A stretch of 64,000 nucleotides of DNA from Tsuneonella dongtanensis (GTDB lineage: Bacteria > Pseudomonadota > Alphaproteobacteria > Sphingomonadales > Sphingomonadaceae): assembly GCF_001698205.1 (NCBI RefSeq), contig NZ_CP016591.1:2480001-2544000 (forward strand). Reading direction: 5' to 3'. Made by a program: the position numbers and the translations under genes. Numbering within the stretch: the first letter of the stretch is position 1; every line of letters starts with the position of its first letter. The notes under the pieces are model-generated. The model saw only the letters and a program-made list of their open reading frames with translations. It was not told the DNA's origin and searched no databases. Below are positions 8,958-19,567 of the stretch, in pieces.

Positions 8958-10316
8958 TCAGCCGGTCCGGCGAAGTCCTGACACCTCCTCAGGCGCGCTT
9001 TCCCCGATCGGGATGTCGAACAACCGAACGTAGTCGCCGAGACGTTCCAGCACCTCGTCCTCGACCAGGCCGAATTCGCCGAGGCTGTAGCGGTGCGGCG
9101 TACGCTTGAGGGCTCGGCTGCGCTCAATGTAGTCGTGCATGCCCGGAAGCGCGCTTTCCATGTCGAGTCCCAAGAAACGATAGATCCGCCCCATCGTCGC
9201 AGGCCAATCCCGCTCCATCTCGTCGTAGTGGACGTCGATCATGCGCTCCTTGGGGATGGCCCTGCGCGCCTCGATCATTCGGCTCACCATCAGTTCGGTC
9301 TTGCGGAGCCACTCGCGCCCGACCTTTCCGGGCTCGGCATGATCCGAATAGATGATCGTCTGGTTCCAGGCGAGCGAGGCAGCGCTGCCCACAACCTGCC
9401 TTGGATCACGATGCGTGAAGATCAGGCGAGCATCAGGGAAGACTCGCAACAATGCCGGTAAATCAAGCATGTGCTGCGGAGTCTTGAGAATCCATGGCCG
9501 CAATGAGCTCTCTTGCTGTGACCAGCCGATCAGGCGCAGGAGGTTGGCCATGTGACGATATGCGGGTGTCGCATCCTCGCCCTCGCACCAGCGGGCGTAG
9601 GACGGCACGGTCCACTGCGCTTCGTGCTTCATGCCCCACATAGAGGCGACGAGCAGGCCGAGCTCTTCCTCAGGCTCGAACGGTCCGGTGGGATGAATGG
9701 AGAGCGTCCGTGGGTTGGCGAGCCGCGCCACCTTCATGATGCGCGCTGCCAGTTTGGGCCGAAAGTCATCGGTGCGACCTGCCAGAACCTCTTCGAATTC
9801 CGGTCGGGGTACCGGGCTGATCGTCTCGAAACTGCGCAGATGGGCGAACCGCCGGTCTGCGGACAACAGGCGATGGAGCCGCGTCGTGCCGCTGCGCATC
9901 GGCCCGACGATCACGACCGGATGGGGTATCGGGCGGGCCAGTATTTCCGGATGCCTTTCGAACCACATCTGCGTGTAGAGCCTGTCACGCAGGACGTGAT
10001 GGAACTGCTTCTCGGCGGCCAAAGTCCCCGCATGGTTGAGCCGCGCTTCCTTGCGAACCGACTCCAGAAGGACATCCATCGGTTCTTCGAACCACGTGTC
10101 GCCGAAATCCTCGAGACCGGTCGCCGCGCGGGCGTGATCCAGAAGGGCGCCTTTGGTCATCCGAGGAGGCGCGATAACGCCCACTTTGCGACCGACGGCG
10201 ATCGCACTGTCGACCACGTCGATGAACGGAGTGCGTCGGGGCGGAAGTATGGTCTGCTCGTCCAGTTTCGCCCCCTGTATCCGGCGTTTGGCTGTGCGGA
10301 TGATTACCGTTTGCAT
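8958..10316 (-). CDS. sulfotransferase family protein
   Basis: A protein of 452 residues of the PAPS-dependent sulfotransferase superfamily (Sulfotransfer_3-like). The 5'-phosphosulfate loop is seen as 'VVIVGPMRSGTTRLHRLL' near residue 135. The 3'-phosphate-binding region follows as 'PDARLIFTHRDPRQVVGSAASL' around 300. It has an N-terminal extension of about 130 residues rich in basic and helical sequence, longer than in minimal members. The start at 10316 is the only ATG that keeps the N-terminal helix; it is divergent from serS with 54 bp between. The acceptor cannot be predicted. It ends 19 bp from the convergent small secreted gene. Confidence 0.82.
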   Translation of the reverse strand: MQTVIIRTAKRRIQGAKLDEQTILPPRRTPFIDVVDSAIAVGRKVGVIAPPRMTKGALLDHARAATGLEDFGDTWFEEPMDVLLESVRKEARLNHAGTLAAEKQFHHVLRDRLYTQMWFERHPEILARPIPHPVVIVGPMRSGTTRLHRLLSADRRFAHLRSFETISPVPRPEFEEVLAGRTDDFRPKLAARIMKVARLANPRTLSIHPTGPFEPEEELGLLVASMWGMKHEAQWTVPSYARWCEGEDATPAYRHMANLLRLIGWSQQESSLRPWILKTPQHMLDLPALLRVFPDARLIFTHRDPRQVVGSAASLAWNQTIIYSDHAEPGKVGREWLRKTELMVSRMIEARRAIPKERMIDVHYDEMERDWPATMGRIYRFLGLDMESALPGMHDYIERSRALKRTPHRYSLGEFGLVEDEVLERLGDYVRLFDIPIGESAPEEVSGLRRTG

Positions 10317-10333
10317 GGGCCGTGGTTCCCGCA

Positions 10334-10362
10334 TTGCCCTTGCCGGGTCGCTCGGGCATAGG
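10334..10362 (+). promoter_or_regulatory. candidate serS promoter, possibly giving a leaderless transcript
   Basis: TTGCCC (10334-10339) and CATAGG (10357-10362) are spaced by 17 bases. The -10-like box ends only 8 bases before the serS ATG, and no Shine-Dalgarno sequence is visible between them. If used, transcription would start at or within two bases of the start codon. The -10 match is weak, so this is tentative. Confidence 0.3.
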
Positions 10363-10370
10363 CCGCGCCC

Positions 10371-11644
<1,274 letters not shown>

Positions 11645-11648
<4 letters not shown>

Positions 11649-12406
11649 AGATCCTCCTCACCAACGACGACGGCATCCACGCCCCGGGCCTCGACGTCCT
11701 CGAGGAAATCGCGCGCGCCTTCACCGACGACATCTGGATTTGCGCCCCGGCCGAGGAGCAGTCGGGCGCGGGTCACTCGCTGACTTTGTCCCGCCCCGTG
11801 CGGATGCGTCGACACGGCGAGCGGCGCTTCTCGGTGAGCGGCACCCCGACCGATGCGGTAACGCTCGGCCTCCGCAAGGTAATGGACGGCCCACCCGACG
11901 TGATCCTTTCGGGGGTCAACCGGGGCGCGAACCTGGGCGACGACGTGACCTATTCGGGCACGGTGTCCGCCGCGATCGAGGGTGCTCTTGCCGGAATACG
12001 TTCGATAGCGCTCAGCCAGGTCTATGCGAGCGAGGGAATGGGCGACACCGTTCCGTTCGACGTCGCGCGCACTTGGGGCGCCAAGGTACTCGGCCCCCTG
12101 CTGGACGCCCCGCTTCCGCGGCGTACGCTCGTGAACGTCAACTTTCCGGCCGTTCCCGTCGATAAAGTGAACGGAATCAGGGTCGTACGCCAGGGATTTC
12201 ACGATTATTCGAGGGGTAGCGTCGTCGAAGGACGTGACCCGCGCGGCTATCCATACTACTGGTTCGGCCTCGAGGCGATCGAGCACACGCTCGATCACGG
12301 CACGGACCTCGAAGCCATCGACGAGGGCTATGTCGCAGTGACCCCGCTCCAGCTCGACCTGACGCACCACTCTTCGCTCGGCACGCTCGCCGAACGGTTC
12401 GCCTGA
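11645..12406 (+). CDS. surE: 5'/3'-nucleotidase SurE
   Basis: Metal-dependent nucleoside monophosphate phosphatase, cytoplasmic, linked to stationary-phase survival. It has 253 residues. The metal-binding '[10 protein letters not shown]' is at residues 6-15 (Asp8 and Asp9), '[11 protein letters not shown]' is near 36-46, and '[19 protein letters not shown]' carries the conserved Asn near 92. The start is a GTG that overlaps the serS stop (GTGA). The serS-surE order is common in alphaproteobacteria. Confidence 0.95.
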
Positions 12407-12408
12407 CC

Positions 12409-13464
12409 TTGGTCCGCGACCGGTCCAAGGGGTCGCAGAAGACCTTCCGCGGGCCGCGGTTCCAGCCGCTGCGACGAGCGGTCCGCGTGCCGGTGTGGGC
12501 CGATCTCGGCATTCGCGTAGGCCTCGCCCTCGGCCTGGTCTTCATGGTCATCATGATCCACTGGTGGGATCGCGAGGGCCTCGTCGACAACCTCGATGGG
12601 CACATCACCTTCCTCGACGTCGTCTATTTCACGATGATCTCGATCACCACGACCGGGTTCGGGGATATCGCGCCGATCTCGGATCGCGCCCGCTTGGTGG
12701 AAGCCGTGATCGTTACGCCGATCCGGTTTGCGGTGCTGTTCATCTTCGTCGGCGCGGCCTACGATTTCGTCATTCGCAGAAGCTGGGAGAAGTGGCGCAT
12801 GCGCCGGATACAGGAACGCCTGACGGACCACATCGTCGTCCTCGGCTACGGCGTCTCGGGATCCGAAGCGGTGAACGAGCTCATCGAGCGGGGCACCGAC
12901 GCCGAGTGCATCGTCGTGATGGACACCAACACCGAGCGGCTGGCCGAGGCCGAGGCGCTCGGGTGCAATGTCATGGAGGCCGACGCCTCGCGCGACGAGA
13001 ACCTGGTGGCGGTGCGGATCGACCGGGCATCGACCGTGCTGGTGTCGGCCGGACGCGACGACAGTTCCATCCTGATCGTGCTGACCGTGCGCCACCTAGC
13101 GCCCAAGGTGCCGATCAGCGTCGTCGTGCGCGCCGCGGATAACGAACTGCTCGCAAGGCAGGCGGGAGCGGACAATGTGATCAATCCCGTGCGCTTTACC
13201 GGGCTTCTGCTCGCCGGCAGCGCGCAAGGTTCGCACATCGCCGAGTACATGGCCGACCTCGCCTCTCACGGAGGCCGGGTGAAGCTCGTCGAGCGGCCCG
13301 TCCTTCCTGCGGAGATCGGCCAGTCGATCGAGGAGCTCATTTCCGGCGGCAAGGGACTCAGGGTCTATCGCGACGGCGAAGCGCGCGGTTACTGGGAATG
13401 CGGTCCGCTGAAGGAAGGCGATACCATCGTCGAAATACTGCCGACGGCCGACACGGAGGCCTAG
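12409..13464 (+). CDS. two-TM potassium channel with RCK/TrkA-N domain
   Basis: A 351-residue inner-membrane K+ channel subunit. Two membrane segments (about 33-50 and 93-118) flank a pore helix and the filter 'TTTGFGD' (80-86). A cytoplasmic RCK domain follows with the nucleotide-binding 'VLGYGVSGSEAV' (Gly146, Gly148, Gly151) and an acidic Asp-Thr pair after the second strand. A TrkA-C-like domain occupies about 265-345. GYGD or GFGD filters are both known in this family. The frame starts at a TTG two bases after the surE stop; a GTG further in would remove basic N-terminal residues only, so the exact start is open. Its TAG stop overlaps the stop of the convergent membrane gene (CTAG). Confidence 0.88.
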   Translation: MVRDRSKGSQKTFRGPRFQPLRRAVRVPVWADLGIRVGLALGLVFMVIMIHWWDREGLVDNLDGHITFLDVVYFTMISITTTGFGDIAPISDRARLVEAVIVTPIRFAVLFIFVGAAYDFVIRRSWEKWRMRRIQERLTDHIVVLGYGVSGSEAVNELIERGTDAECIVVMDTNTERLAEAEALGCNVMEADASRDENLVAVRIDRASTVLVSAGRDDSSILIVLTVRHLAPKVPISVVVRAADNELLARQAGADNVINPVRFTGLLLAGSAQGSHIAEYMADLASHGGRVKLVERPVLPAEIGQSIEELISGGKGLRVYRDGEARGYWECGPLKEGDTIVEILPTADTEA

Positions 13465-13871
13465 GACAAAAGGTAGAACACCAGGCCCATCCCGAGGTAG
13501 GCAACCAGCCAGTAACCGGCGTCGATCAGCGCCACACGGGTGGGTACGCGGATGTGGCTGAAACTGATCCACAGCGCGGGAATCACGAACGCGACGGCCA
13601 GCCCCCCGCTCATCATGAAATAGAGCCACGGCTTTGCCGCCAGGGTCTCGCTGCCCGTGCGGGCGAACATGTGGCCGAGCATCGTCGCCGTCAGCAGGAG
13701 GAGAAGGGCCGACAGCGCCGCGATCCGCTCGGGCCGCGAGCGGGTCATCACCCGGCCCGCGGAAACCTTGCGCTTTTTCTCGCGACCGAAAAGCGGCCCG
13801 AACCACGCAAACGCCAGGGCGCCAGCCGCGATGGCAGCGGCGAAGACAGCGATCCAGTTTACCGGGCCCAC
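13461..13871 (-). CDS. DUF1761-like small membrane protein
   Basis: A 136-residue integral membrane protein with four predicted transmembrane segments. The first is 'NWIAVFAAAIAAGALAFAWF', near the start. The region after it is basic (GREKKRK). The pattern of a short 'VNWIAVF...WFGPLFG' N-terminus and three later helices matches DUF1761 proteins, whose function is unknown. The start is a GTG after a strong GGGGAGGGGG stretch about 10 bases upstream. A longer frame to 14015 would run into rimO and has atypical codons, so it was not used. It is convergent with the K+ channel gene and divergent from rimO. Confidence 0.7.
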   Translation of the reverse strand: MGPVNWIAVFAAAIAAGALAFAWFGPLFGREKKRKVSAGRVMTRSRPERIAALSALLLLLTATMLGHMFARTGSETLAAKPWLYFMMSGGLAVAFVIPALWISFSHIRVPTRVALIDAGYWLVAYLGMGLVFYLLS

Positions 13872-13944
13872 TAGGCGCACCCCCTCCCCTGTTATGCAAG
13901 CGGTGTAGCGCAATCGCGGAATGAGGTGTAGGGGCGCGCCCGCA

Positions 13945-15324
13945 ATGACCCCACCCCCTGCCACCACTATCCCTGACCAGAAGAAGGTCGGCATGGTCAG
14001 CCTCGGCTGCCCCAAGGCGCTCGTCGATTCCGAGCGGATCCTGACCTCGCTGCGTGCCGACGGCTACGCCATGAGCCCCGACTATGCCGGCGCGGACGTG
14101 GTCCTCGTCAACACCTGCGGGTTCCTCGACAGCGCGAAGGAAGAGAGCCTCGAAGCCATCGGCGAAGCCATCGCGGAAAACGGGCGAGTGATCGTGACGG
14201 GATGCATGGGCGAGGAAGCCGATGTCATCCGCGCACGCTTTCCGCAGGTGCTCGCGGTGACGGGCGCGCACCAATACGAAGCGGTCGTCGAAGCCGTCCG
14301 GGAAGCCGCGCCGCCGTCGCAGGGACCGTTCGTCGACTTGGTGCCTCAACCGGACGTCAAGCTGACGCCGCGGCATTACAGCTACCTGAAGATCTCCGAG
14401 GGCTGCAATCACAGCTGCGCCTTCTGCATCATCCCGCAGCTTCGCGGGAGGCTCGCCAGTCGGCGGATCGACGCGGTGCTGCGCGAGGCGGAAAAGCTGG
14501 TCGCCGCGGGCACGAAGGAGCTGCTCGTGATCAGCCAGGACACCAGCGCCTACGGCGTCGACATCCGGCATGAGCCGCGCATGTGGCATGGCCGGGAAGT
14601 GCGCGCGCACATGACCGACATGGCGCGCGAGCTGGGCCAGCTGCGTACGCCGGACGGTGAGACACCATGGGTCCGGTTGCACTACGTCTATCCCTACCCC
14701 CACGTCGATGCGGTGATCCCGCTCATGGCGGAGGGATTGCTGACCCCCTACCTCGACATCCCGTTCCAGCACGCTTCGCCCAAGGTGCTCAAGGCGATGA
14801 AGCGCCCGGCCAACGAGGCCAAGGTGCTGGAGCGCATCAAGGCATGGCGTGCGATCGCCCCCGACCTGACGATCCGCTCGAGCTTCGTCGTCGGTTTCCC
14901 GGGCGAGACCGAGGACGATTTCGCCTACCTACTCGACTGGCTCGAGGAAGCCCAGCTCGACCGGGTCGGGGCGTTCCGCTTCGAGCCGGTGGCCGGCGCG
15001 CAGGCCAACGACCTGCCCGATCCGGTGCCCGAGGCCGTCAAGGAAGAGCGCTACGCCCGGATCATGGAAGTGACCGAACGGATCAGCGCAGCAAAGCTCG
15101 CCGCCAAGGTGGGGCGCATCCTGCCGGTCATCGTCGACGAAGTGGGCGAACCCGACGAGGACGGCGACATCGGCGCGACCGCCCGCAGCCAGGCCGACGC
15201 TCCGGAGATCGACGGGCAGGTATTCCTTCGCAACGTGCCTGTGGACCTGCAGCAGGGAGACTTCGTGGACGTTCTGGTCGAGGACGCCGATGCCCACGAC
15301 CTCTACGGAGCGATCGCGCCCTAG
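13945..15324 (+). CDS. rimO: ribosomal protein uS12 methylthiotransferase RimO
   Basis: Radical-SAM enzyme that methylthiolates the conserved Asp of ribosomal protein S12, using two [4Fe-4S] clusters. It has 459 residues. The N-terminal MTTase domain has Cys22, Cys58 and Cys87. The radical-SAM motif 'CNHSCAFC' supplies Cys154, Cys158 and Cys161. A C-terminal TRAM domain (about 395-459) follows. '[14 protein letters not shown]' and '[15 protein letters not shown]' are typical of RimO rather than MiaB. The ATG at 13945 has an AGGGG upstream; an ATG at 13921 is possible. The TAG stop shares CTAG with the convergent AlkB-like gene. Confidence 0.95.
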   Translation: MTPPPATTIPDQKKVGMVSLGCPKALVDSERILTSLRADGYAMSPDYAGADVVLVNTCGFLDSAKEESLEAIGEAIAENGRVIVTGCMGEEADVIRARFPQVLAVTGAHQYEAVVEAVREAAPPSQGPFVDLVPQPDVKLTPRHYSYLKISEGCNHSCAFCIIPQLRGRLASRRIDAVLREAEKLVAAGTKELLVISQDTSAYGVDIRHEPRMWHGREVRAHMTDMARELGQLRTPDGETPWVRLHYVYPYPHVDAVIPLMAEGLLTPYLDIPFQHASPKVLKAMKRPANEAKVLERIKAWRAIAPDLTIRSSFVVGFPGETEDDFAYLLDWLEEAQLDRVGAFRFEPVAGAQANDLPDPVPEAVKEERYARIMEVTERISAAKLAAKVGRILPVIVDEVGEPDEDGDIGATARSQADAPEIDGQVFLRNVPVDLQQGDFVDVLVEDADAHDLYGAIAP

Positions 15325-15890
15325 GCCATCATCGTCCGCAGCGTGATGCTGCGGCGGGTCCGGTCGATGGGCGCGATCGAGTGCTCCCAGTCGCTGCGCA
15401 CCTCACCGGATAGAAGATAGGCCGAGCCCACGGGCAAGTGGACGCTGCTGCGTTCGAAGGATCCGTTTGGCCTCCGCCGGCGCAGTCTGAGCGTCGCCGG
15501 GGCCGAAAGCGACAGGCCAATCACCTCGCCGTATTGCGGCCGGTCGCGGTGCCACCCGATCCCTGCGCCGGGATCGTAGCGAATGGCGAGTGCCTGCACG
15601 AAATCCTCTGGCCGACGGCCGAAAAGCGGGGCGAGAACCTCCCGGATCGCGATGATCCAGACGGGGAGCGGCGGCGCAGGAATCGGCCTTGCTCGCTGGT
15701 AGTCATAGGCCGACCCGTAGTTGGCGGTGAGTCGCTTGCCCTGCCATTGGCCGAACTGGAACGGTGCGAGCGGCGAAGCGTCGACCGCCTGCTCCAGGGT
15801 TCGGACACGATCCCCCGTGACCGCCTCCTCGATCAGGACGAGACCGGGAACCAGGGAACTTGCGGGAAACAGGCTGGGCTGCGCAACCAT
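15321..15890 (-). CDS. AlkB-like 2OG-Fe(II) oxygenase
   Basis: A 189-residue 2-oxoglutarate/Fe(II) dioxygenase of the AlkB family, which removes methyl groups from alkylated nucleic-acid bases by oxidation. The iron ligands are seen as His114-x-Asp116 ('WHRDRP') and His170 ('DWEHSIAP'). The 2-oxoglutarate-binding arginines are in 'RTRRSITLR' (177-185). The substrate-side strand 'NYGSAYDY' is also present. It is close to the AlkB homologues that bacteria carry outside the Ada operon. The stop overlaps the rimO stop. Confidence 0.88.
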   Translation of the reverse strand: MVAQPSLFPASSLVPGLVLIEEAVTGDRVRTLEQAVDASPLAPFQFGQWQGKRLTANYGSAYDYQRARPIPAPPLPVWIIAIREVLAPLFGRRPEDFVQALAIRYDPGAGIGWHRDRPQYGEVIGLSLSAPATLRLRRRRPNGSFERSSVHLPVGSAYLLSGEVRSDWEHSIAPIDRTRRSITLRTMMA

Positions 15891-15931
15891 CGCGCGGATA
15901 TGGTGTCCGCTCCGCCGGACGCCAGTGGGCT

Positions 15932-16831
15932 TCAGCCCTGGATCGCGCTTTCGGCAGGTCCGGGTTGCTCGATCGGTCGACCCTGGCTGTCGCGCAAGCG
16001 CCGGGGCTCGCGCACCGCGGTCGTCTCGATCAGGTCGAGTGCGCGCTGGGCCCGTTCATAGCGGCGCGCATCGGCGAGCCACTGTTCGGCCTGCTCCGCC
16101 CCCGGCATCTGCTCGACCTCTCCGATCGCCTTGTCCACGCGTCCACTCTCGAGGAACATCCGCGCCCGTTCGAGGCGCCGCGAAGGCTGCGGCGATGGCG
16201 TGGTTTCGCGGCGGATCACGAAAAGGCTCGCAAGCTCGTTGCGCAACCGGGCAAAGGTCGGCTGGTCGGTCGACGTGGCGAGCTGCGGTCCGAGGCCGTC
16301 CAGCCGCGCAAGAAGCACGTCCAGCGTGACGGGGTCGCGCGCGAACTCGATGACCGTGGCGACGGAATTGGGTTGCGCATCGGCGAACCTGAGACGCAGC
16401 TGGTCGCCGAGATAACCGAGCTCTGCACCGCGTTCGATCGCTCGCCGTGTTGCAAACGCGATGAGCAAGCCCTCTGCGCGCGACGCATTGCCCGCGGCTG
16501 CCTGCGCCTGAAGGTCGAGGCGCGCGATGCGCTGCTCGGCCGCGGCAATGCGTTGGTCGAGGCCGCCCTGCGTCTGCTCCACCCGCTCGACCGCGGCTGC
16601 GGCCTGTTCGGTCTCGGTTGCGCTCGGAGTCGGGCTTGGCGAAGGGTCCGCACTGGCCAGTGCGGAGGGCTCGCTATCGAAATCGATCTCCGCCAGTTCG
16701 TCGCCTGCGAAATAGCCGCGCCAAGCAAGGTAGCCGACCACGGAAGCGCCCAGCAGAAACGAAGCGAGCACCGCGAAGATAACCGGTTTCAGAGACGGGC
16801 CGGACGGGCCCCTGGACGTGCTGTCGATCAT
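15932..16831 (-). CDS. mitofilin/HemX-like membrane-anchored protein
   Basis: A 299-residue protein with one N-terminal membrane helix (about 16-38). A Ser/Pro/Thr/Glu linker (50-75) follows, then a coiled coil (about 75-125) and a helical C-terminal domain. It follows hemC and hemD by 48 bp, the position where alphaproteobacteria carry a mitofilin (Mic60)-like or HemX-like gene. Alphaproteobacterial Mic60 shapes inner membranes and contacts outer-membrane proteins. Assignment rests on position and architecture; the sequence itself is poorly conserved. Confidence 0.68.
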   Translation of the reverse strand: MIDSTSRGPSGPSLKPVIFAVLASFLLGASVVGYLAWRGYFAGDELAEIDFDSEPSALASADPSPSPTPSATETEQAAAAVERVEQTQGGLDQRIAAAEQRIARLDLQAQAAAGNASRAEGLLIAFATRRAIERGAELGYLGDQLRLRFADAQPNSVATVIEFARDPVTLDVLLARLDGLGPQLATSTDQPTFARLRNELASLFVIRRETTPSPQPSRRLERARMFLESGRVDKAIGEVEQMPGAEQAEQWLADARRYERAQRALDLIETTAVREPRRLRDSQGRPIEQPGPAESAIQG

Positions 16832-16879
16832 TCCATTCCCGTGTACGACCCGACGTGCGCCGGGGCGATCCCTGCCCGA

Positions 16880-17557
16880 TCAATGGCACATGTCTGCGGC
16901 CAAGGCCAGAAGGGCAGCGTCGGTGACATCGGCTGCCACCGCGGCCTTCGCCCATCCCTCTCCGGCAGCCGCGGCGATACGCGGAGCGAGGACGGCGATG
17001 GCCACGTCGCTGCGCGCGATTGCGAGGCGGTCGCACTCGTTGGCGAAGTGGCGTGCCGCCTCCCCGGAATGCAGAAGCGCGACGGCTCCGCGTCGAAGCG
17101 CGCCGACCGCTGCTTCGGAAAGCGGCAGCGGAATGGTCCGGTAAACGACGACCTCGTCGATCGAGGTTTCGTGTGGGATCTCGAGCGTGACGCGCGCCTC
17201 GCCGGAAAGGCGCAACAGCCGCCTCGGCATGTCCGGCAGGTCGATGAGAGCCTGAAGCCCTCCCTCCCCCGTCCCTTGGACGAGAAACCCGCGCTCGCGT
17301 GCCGCATCGGCGGTTCGCGCACCTACCGCAAGGACGGGGAGTGTACGCAGGCGCTCCAGTCCAGCACCGCCGTGACGGAAGGCGTTGGCGCTCCCGACAA
17401 GGATCGCGTCGAATTCGGCAGGATCTGGGACCGACCACTCCACCGGCTCGACCTCGAACAGCGGGGACGCGATGGCTTCGAGCCCGAGCGACCGGGCGGC
17501 AGCGACCGTTTCCCCGCACCCCGGCTCGGGCCGCAGGACCACGACCGGCCGCGTCAC
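16880..17557 (-). CDS. hemD: uroporphyrinogen-III synthase
   Basis: Cyclises hydroxymethylbilane with inversion of ring D to give uroporphyrinogen III in haem synthesis. It has 225 residues. It shows the two-lobed HEM4 pattern: 'VVVLRPEPG' at the start, 'DAILVGSANAFRHG' in lobe one, and 'VVVYRTIPLPLSE...GAVALLHSGEAARHF' in lobe two. HemD is weakly conserved, so the placement after hemC is important support. The start is a GTG overlapping the hemC stop by four bases. Confidence 0.9.
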   Translation of the reverse strand: MTRPVVVLRPEPGCGETVAAARSLGLEAIASPLFEVEPVEWSVPDPAEFDAILVGSANAFRHGGAGLERLRTLPVLAVGARTADAARERGFLVQGTGEGGLQALIDLPDMPRRLLRLSGEARVTLEIPHETSIDEVVVYRTIPLPLSEAAVGALRRGAVALLHSGEAARHFANECDRLAIARSDVAIAVLAPRIAAAAGEGWAKAAVAADVTDAALLALAADMCH

Positions 17558-18483
17558 CTATCGCCCGCAAACAGCACGGTGATGCCCGCGGTGGCGCGTG
17601 CGAGGAGGTCGGCCGCGAGGCGCGTCGGACCTTCCCGGTCGCCCGGCGACACGGTGACGGTGCCATCGACGCGCTCTGCGCCGTCTGCACTGTAGAGCGC
17701 CGCGGTGAGGGCGATCGTCTCGCCCCTTCGTTCCGTCAGCACGGCGACCGGCGAATGGCAATTGCCTCCGAGTGCAGCGAGCAGCGCGCGCTCGGCCTCG
17801 ACCGCCGCCCGGCTCGGGCCATGGTCGATCGCCGACAACAGATCGCGGGTCTGCGGGTCGTAGGCACGGCATTCGATCGCGATCGCCCCCTGCGAAGGCG
17901 CCGGCAGCCATTCGTCAGTTTCCAGCGGTGTGCCGACCCCCGTCTCGCCCAGCCGCTCCAGACCCGCCGCCGCGAGGAGGGTGACGTCGGCCTCGCCCGC
18001 GGCCAGCTTGGAGATGCGGGTGGCAACGTTGCCGCGGATGGGCACGATGGTCACATCGGGACGGCGGTAGAGCATCTGCGCGGCGCGGCGCGGGGCACTC
18101 GTACCGACCCGCGCGCCTTCGGGAATGGCGCGGATGCTCGCGGCCCCGACCAGCACGTCGCGGACGTCGGCGCGCGGCAGGATCGCCGCGATGGCGAGGA
18201 ATGATGGCCGGACGGTCTCGACGTCCTTCAGCGAATGGACCGCGCCGTCAATTCGGCCCTCGTCGAGCCACTCGTCGAGTTCCTTGGTCCACAGCGCCTT
18301 GCCGCCGATTTCCGCGAGGGGCCGATCCTGGATGCGATCGCCGCTCGCTACCACCGGAACCAGTTCCACCGCGCTCTCGTCCCAGCCGTGGGCCGCGCAC
18401 AAACGGCTGCGCGCCTCTTCGGCTTGCGCCATCGCAAGCGGCGAACGTCGGGTACCGAGGCGGAGCTTGGGAGTGGCGGTCAT
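17554..18483 (-). CDS. hemC: hydroxymethylbilane synthase (porphobilinogen deaminase)
   Basis: Polymerises four porphobilinogens to hydroxymethylbilane, cytoplasmic. It has 309 residues, the typical length. The catalytic Asp87 is in 'HSLKDVE' and the dipyrromethane cofactor is carried on Cys242 in 'LGGNCHSPVAV'. 'LRLGTRRSPLAMAQA' opens the protein, which fixes the start at 18483. It is divergent from tsaD with 46 bp between, the usual alphaproteobacterial arrangement. Confidence 0.96.
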   Translation of the reverse strand: MTATPKLRLGTRRSPLAMAQAEEARSRLCAAHGWDESAVELVPVVASGDRIQDRPLAEIGGKALWTKELDEWLDEGRIDGAVHSLKDVETVRPSFLAIAAILPRADVRDVLVGAASIRAIPEGARVGTSAPRRAAQMLYRRPDVTIVPIRGNVATRISKLAAGEADVTLLAAAGLERLGETGVGTPLETDEWLPAPSQGAIAIECRAYDPQTRDLLSAIDHGPSRAAVEAERALLAALGGNCHSPVAVLTERRGETIALTAALYSADGAERVDGTVTVSPGDREGPTRLAADLLARATAGITVLFAGDR

Positions 18484-18529
18484 CGGGCGGCGCTTGCCGT
18501 AGCCAAGCAAAAGCCTAAGGGGAAGCGGC

Positions 18530-19567
18530 ATGGGGCTGGTCCTTGGCATTGAATCGAGCTGCGACGAAACTGCGGCGGCGCTCGTGGCGGACGACCGCAC
18601 GATCGTCGCGCAGAAGATCGCGAGCCAGGACGAGGAGCACGCGCCCTATGGCGGCGTGGTCCCGGAAATCGCCGCACGCGCTCACGCCGAGCGACTGTCG
18701 CCGATGATCGCCGCGGTTCTCGCAGAAGCGGACGTCGGCCTCGAAGAACTCGATGCGATCGCCGCGACCGCGGGTCCGGGTCTGATCGGCGGGGTCATGG
18801 TCGGCCTCGTCAGTGCCAAGGCGCTTGCCATGGCGAGCGACGTGCCGCTCTACGCGGTCAACCACCTCGAAGGGCACGCCCTGTCGCCCCGGCTGGCCGA
18901 TCCGTCTCTTGAGTTTCCCTATGCATTGTTGCTGGTCTCTGGCGGGCACTGCCAGATCATCCGGGTAGAGGGCGTCGGCCGCTACCGGCGCCTCGCCACG
19001 ACGATCGACGACGCCCTGGGGGAAGCCTTCGACAAGACCGCCAAGATCCTTGGCCTCGGTTTTCCCGGCGGACCGGCTGTCGAGCGGCTGGCGCGCGAAG
19101 GCGATGCAACCGCGGTCCCCCTGCCCCGGCCGCTTGCCGGCAGCAGCGAACCCCATTTCAGCTTCGCCGGATTGAAGAGCGCGGTCCTGCGCGCCCATGA
19201 AAGCGGTCGCTTCGAGGCTGCCGACATCGCCGCGAGCTTCCAGCAGGCCGCGATCGACTGTGTCGTCGACCGGCTCCGCCGCGCGCTCGACGCGATGGAG
19301 CCGGTCGAAACCCTGGTGGTGGCAGGCGGCGTGGCAGCCAATGCCTCGGTCCGCACGGCACTCGAAGCGCTGGCCGACGACTGGGGCCTGCGGTTCTCGG
19401 CGCCCCCGCCGTCGCTCTGCACCGACAACGCGGCGATGATCGCATGGGCCGGACAGGAACGGCTGCACGCGGGGCTGGCGGCCGATCCGCTCGATTTCGC
19501 TGCCCGTCCGCGGTGGCCGCTCGACCCAGCCGCCGAAGCGGTGCGCGGGGCGGGAGTGAAGGGTTGA
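18530..19567 (+). CDS. tsaD: tRNA N6-threonylcarbamoyladenosine transferase TsaD
   Basis: Transfers threonylcarbamoyl to A37 of ANN-decoding tRNAs, together with TsaB and TsaE. It has 345 residues. The ASKHA ATPase fold opens with '[15 protein letters not shown]'. The Fe-binding HxxxH is His112/His116 in 'NHLEGHALS'. '[16 protein letters not shown]', '[13 protein letters not shown]' and '[11 protein letters not shown]' are all family signatures. AAGGGG precedes the ATG. Its stop overlaps the gpsA start (TTGA). Confidence 0.97.
   Translation: MGLVLGIESSCDETAAALVADDRTIVAQKIASQDEEHAPYGGVVPEIAARAHAERLSPMIAAVLAEADVGLEELDAIAATAGPGLIGGVMVGLVSAKALAMASDVPLYAVNHLEGHALSPRLADPSLEFPYALLLVSGGHCQIIRVEGVGRYRRLATTIDDALGEAFDKTAKILGLGFPGGPAVERLAREGDATAVPLPRPLAGSSEPHFSFAGLKSAVLRAHESGRFEAADIAASFQQAAIDCVVDRLRRALDAMEPVETLVVAGGVAANASVRTALEALADDWGLRFSAPPPSLCTDNAAMIAWAGQERLHAGLAADPLDFAARPRWPLDPAAEAVRGAGVKG

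Noticed and set aside
13872-14015. N-terminal extension of the DUF1761 protein into rimO
   Set aside because: It would overlap rimO on the other strand, and the family alignment and ribosome site favour the GTG at 13871.
13096-14772. Antisense frame across the K+ channel, DUF1761 and rimO genes
   Set aside because: It spans three supported genes and encodes no known motif.
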